A DNA stretch of 48,457 nt from positions 1-48,457 of the forward strand of contig JAGPCK010000019.1 in assembly GCA_018058135.1 (NCBI GenBank), written 5' to 3'. This document shows, piece by piece, positions 46,368 through 48,457 of the stretch (position 1 is its first letter; each line of letters begins with the position of its first letter). The notes beneath the pieces are model-generated. The model did not search any database. It was not told the origin of the DNA and was given only the letters and a program-made list of their open reading frames with translations. This stretch comes from Bacteroidia bacterium (GTDB taxonomy: Bacteria > Bacteroidota > Bacteroidia > UKL13-3). A program made the translations under genes and the position numbers.

Positions 46368-48457
46368 ATGCGAAAAAGCATCATATCATCTGTATTACTG
46401 CTCTGTAATTTTTTTTCTTCTGCACAAAATCTGGAATTAGTAAAGAATTCTTGGATAACTGACGGAGCTGTAAATACAATTGTGAAAGATTCCATAAACA
46501 ATCGTTTATTTATTGGTGGAAATTTTACTTACGTTGGACCAAACACTGGTAAGGGAGCTGCAATTGATATTTCTACAGGTACTCCAAACTTGGAGTATGC
46601 TCGCCCAAATGCCAGAATACATGATATTGAGCCTGATGGTCAAGGAGGCTGGTATATAGGAGGAGATTTTACTCAAGTAGGTGACAGTTCTCGTAATAGA
46701 TTGGCACACCTCACAAGTAACGGATTAGTTTCTTCATGGAATCCCAATTCGAATGGTATTGTTTTTACAATTTGTCATTCGAATGGTAAAGTATATGTAG
46801 GTGGACGATTTACAAATATAGGAGGACAAATGAGAAACCGAATCGCAGCTTTGGACTCAATCACCGGTCAGCCAACAACTTGGAACCCTAATGCAAGCAA
46901 CACAGTATGGGAAATTACCGCTTCTGGAAATGCAATTTATGCTGGAGGTGAATTCACAAGTATTGGAGGACAAACAAGAAACTATATCGCTGCTTTGAAT
47001 GCAATGACCGGCTCTGCGACATCCTGGAACCCAAATGCAAATAACTTTGTCTTAGAAATCACCGCTTCTGGAAATACAATTTATGTTGGAGGTGAATTCA
47101 CAAGTATTGGAGGGCAAACAAGAAACTATATAGCTGCTTTAAATGCAATGACCGGCTCTGCAACATCTTGGAATCCAAATGCAAATAGTTTTGTAAGAAC
47201 GTTTTCTCTTTCAGAAAATAAGTTATTTGTTGGTGGTGAATTTAGTAACATTGGCGGCCAAAACCGACAGAGATTAGCCGCTATTGATACAGCAAATGGT
47301 ATTGCTACAAGTTGGAATCCAAATTCAAATGGCCCTGTATGGTCACTTCTTGTTTCTGATAACACCATATACGTTGGGGGAAATTTTAGCTCCATAGGCG
47401 GACTGATTCGAAAAAGCATTGCTGCAATAAATGCAAATAACAACAACGTTACAGCATGGAATCCTAATTCAAATGGTAATATATATGCCATTGCTAAATC
47501 AGCGACAACAATATATGCTGGAGGGAACTTTACAAGCATTGGGGGGCAGGAACGCAGTCGCATTGCAGCTTTGGATGCCTCAACATTCATTCCTACAGAG
47601 TGGAATCCATACGCAAATAGCACTGTTTGGTCACTTCTACTTTCAGGAAATATTCTATATTCAGGTGGTGACTTTTCAAACATAGGTGGACAAATTCGAA
47701 ATCGTATTGCTGCTTTAGACGCAACAACCGGAAATGCCACAGCATGGAACCCTAATGCAAACAATAGTGTTTATACACTTACCTTATTAGGGAATAAGTT
47801 ATATGCCGGAGGACAATTTACCAGTGTTGGCGGACAAACGAGAAACCGCATTGCAGCTTTAGATGTCACAACCGGTAATGCTACTGCATGGAATCCTAAT
47901 GCAAATAGTACTACAAATACTATTTTTATTTCAGGAAGTACAGTATACGTAGGAGGTGTTTTCACCAGCATAGGTGGGCAAACCAGAAATCGAATTGCTG
48001 CATTGGATACGACTGTTGGAATTGCTACTTCTTGGGACCCCAATGCGAACAGTGAAGTAAGAGCAATTTTATTGAACGGTGGTATCATTATAGCTGGTGG
48101 CGACTTTACAAACATAGGAGGACAAACACGCAACCGTATAGCTGCTCTTAATACCTCCACTGGCAATGCAACAGCTTGGAATCCCAATTCAAATAATAAA
48201 GTAAATACTCTCCTTATTTTCGGAAATAATGTGGTTGCAGGAGGAAACTTCAGCAATATTGGAGGGCAATTGCGTAATAGCTTAGTGGGATTAGACAAAA
48301 ATACAGGGAACTCTTCAACATGGATTCCCAATGTAAATGGTTTAGTAAATACAATCGTTACTGACGGTAAATATGTTTTTATTGGAGGAGATTTTAATTC
48401 AATAGGAGGAAGACCTGTTCATAATTTCGCAACCTTTGAGGACCCCTCCTTATTACC
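46368..48457 (+). CDS. secreted 48-residue-repeat beta-propeller-like protein, 3' end outside window
   Basis: Open from ATG at 46368 to the window edge, 696 complete codons with no stop. It starts with a signal peptide (MRKSIISSVLLLCNFFSSAQ) and then carries blades of the form WNPNAN..(V)..SGN.IYAGGEFTSIGGQ.RN.IAALD..TG.AT. Trp codons recur every 144 bases from 46737 to 48321, twelve in all, without any insertion or deletion. The repeat fits DUF5122-like / propeller families. Extracellular, probably exported by T9SS, but any C-terminal sorting domain is beyond the window. Function unknown. The open frames on the minus strand at 47126-48331 are repeat-driven artefacts. Confidence 0.9.
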   Translation, partial: MRKSIISSVLLLCNFFSSAQNLELVKNSWITDGAVNTIVKDSINNRLFIGGNFTYVGPNTGKGAAIDISTGTPNLEYARPNARIHDIEPDGQGGWYIGGDFTQVGDSSRNRLAHLTSNGLVSSWNPNSNGIVFTICHSNGKVYVGGRFTNIGGQMRNRIAALDSITGQPTTWNPNASNTVWEITASGNAIYAGGEFTSIGGQTRNYIAALNAMTGSATSWNPNANNFVLEITASGNTIYVGGEFTSIGGQTRNYIAALNAMTGSATSWNPNANSFVRTFSLSENKLFVGGEFSNIGGQNRQRLAAIDTANGIATSWNPNSNGPVWSLLVSDNTIYVGGNFSSIGGLIRKSIAAINANNNNVTAWNPNSNGNIYAIAKSATTIYAGGNFTSIGGQERSRIAALDASTFIPTEWNPYANSTVWSLLLSGNILYSGGDFSNIGGQIRNRIAALDATTGNATAWNPNANNSVYTLTLLGNKLYAGGQFTSVGGQTRNRIAALDVTTGNATAWNPNANSTTNTIFISGSTVYVGGVFTSIGGQTRNRIAALDTTVGIATSWDPNANSEVRAILLNGGIIIAGGDFTNIGGQTRNRIAALNTSTGNATAWNPNSNNKVNTLLIFGNNVVAGGNFSNIGGQLRNSLVGLDKNTGNSSTWIPNVNGLVNTIVTDGKYVFIGGDFNSIGGRPVHNFATFEDPSLL
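46737..48457 (+). repeat. 144-bp tandem repeats coding for propeller blades
   Basis: Unit starts, marked by the TGG of WNPN-type motifs: 46737, 46881, 47025, 47169, 47313, 47457, 47601, 47745, 47889, 48033, 48177, 48321. Spacing is exactly 144 throughout. The segments 46917-47060 and 47061 onward are nearly identical at DNA level, showing a recent duplication of one unit; the others are more diverged. Confidence 0.92.

Noticed and set aside
47126..48331. Two long minus-strand open frames (47126-47764 and 47771-48331)
   Set aside because: They mirror the 144-bp repeats of the real plus-strand gene; the translated pattern repeats with the same period and has no signal or family.

Overview
The window is chromosomal DNA of a member of the Bacteroidota. 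Evidence: a type IX secretion sorting domain on a secreted protease, TonB-dependent receptors with an N-terminal carboxypeptidase-like domain, GldC and a RemB/Wzi-like barrel, DUF4369-TlpA and Haem_bd proteins, and promoter-like elements resembling the Bacteroidota TTG / TAnnTTTG consensus with few Shine-Dalgarno sequences. The order cannot be fixed from sequence alone; Chitinophagales or Sphingobacteriales-like lineages are plausible. No rRNA, tRNA, CRISPR array, insertion sequence or prophage was seen.

Layout. 1-6836: a leader region, a helical hypothetical gene, a 46-residue basic protein on the minus strand with its own terminator, then a minus-strand run of M43 metalloprotease, TonB receptor, small membrane protein and phosphodiesterase. 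6896-8127: rhomboid protease convergent with a small barrel-like protein. 8236-15120: serC, a four-helix-bundle (IVS-type) gene bracketed by inverted repeats, serA, DUF1015, an LTA-synthase-like transferase and a NylB-like serine hydrolase. 15190-17923: thioredoxin-like protein and a SulP-carbonic anhydrase fusion. 17920-21408: dapA, a DUF6913-like gene and ligA. 21483-28357: RemB/Wzi-like barrel, RluA-type pseudouridine synthase, PhoR/PhoB-type two-component pair, TlpA-like lipoprotein, gatB. 28358-29337: a long AT-rich spacer and a histone H1-like Lys/Ala/Pro repeat protein. 29439-31434: MDR oxidoreductase, Mpo1-like (DUF962) protein, TPR protein. 31435-32085: a gene-free block of short degenerate repeats. 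32086-36915: alaS carrying an AT-rich in-frame insertion, M23 peptidase, MerR regulator, gldC. 37011-40567: cupin, haem-binding protein, outer-membrane barrel. 40678-46209: HAD-IIIC (FkbH-like) / ACP / MBOAT / SGNH / methyltransferase cluster. 46368 to the end: a secreted protein of exact 48-residue repeats, cut by the window edge.

How the genes work together. SerC and SerA form the phosphoserine route to serine. The FkbH-ACP-MBOAT-SGNH cluster reads as a pathway that loads a small acyl group on a carrier protein and passes it through the membrane to a surface glycan. The protease and TonB receptor read as a nutrient-acquisition unit. The most unusual observations are the nuclease-fold (DUF559-like) domain apparently inserted inside alanyl-tRNA synthetase, the inverted-repeat-flanked IVS-type gene between serC and serA, the carrier-protein acylation cluster, and the indel-free 144-bp repeat gene.
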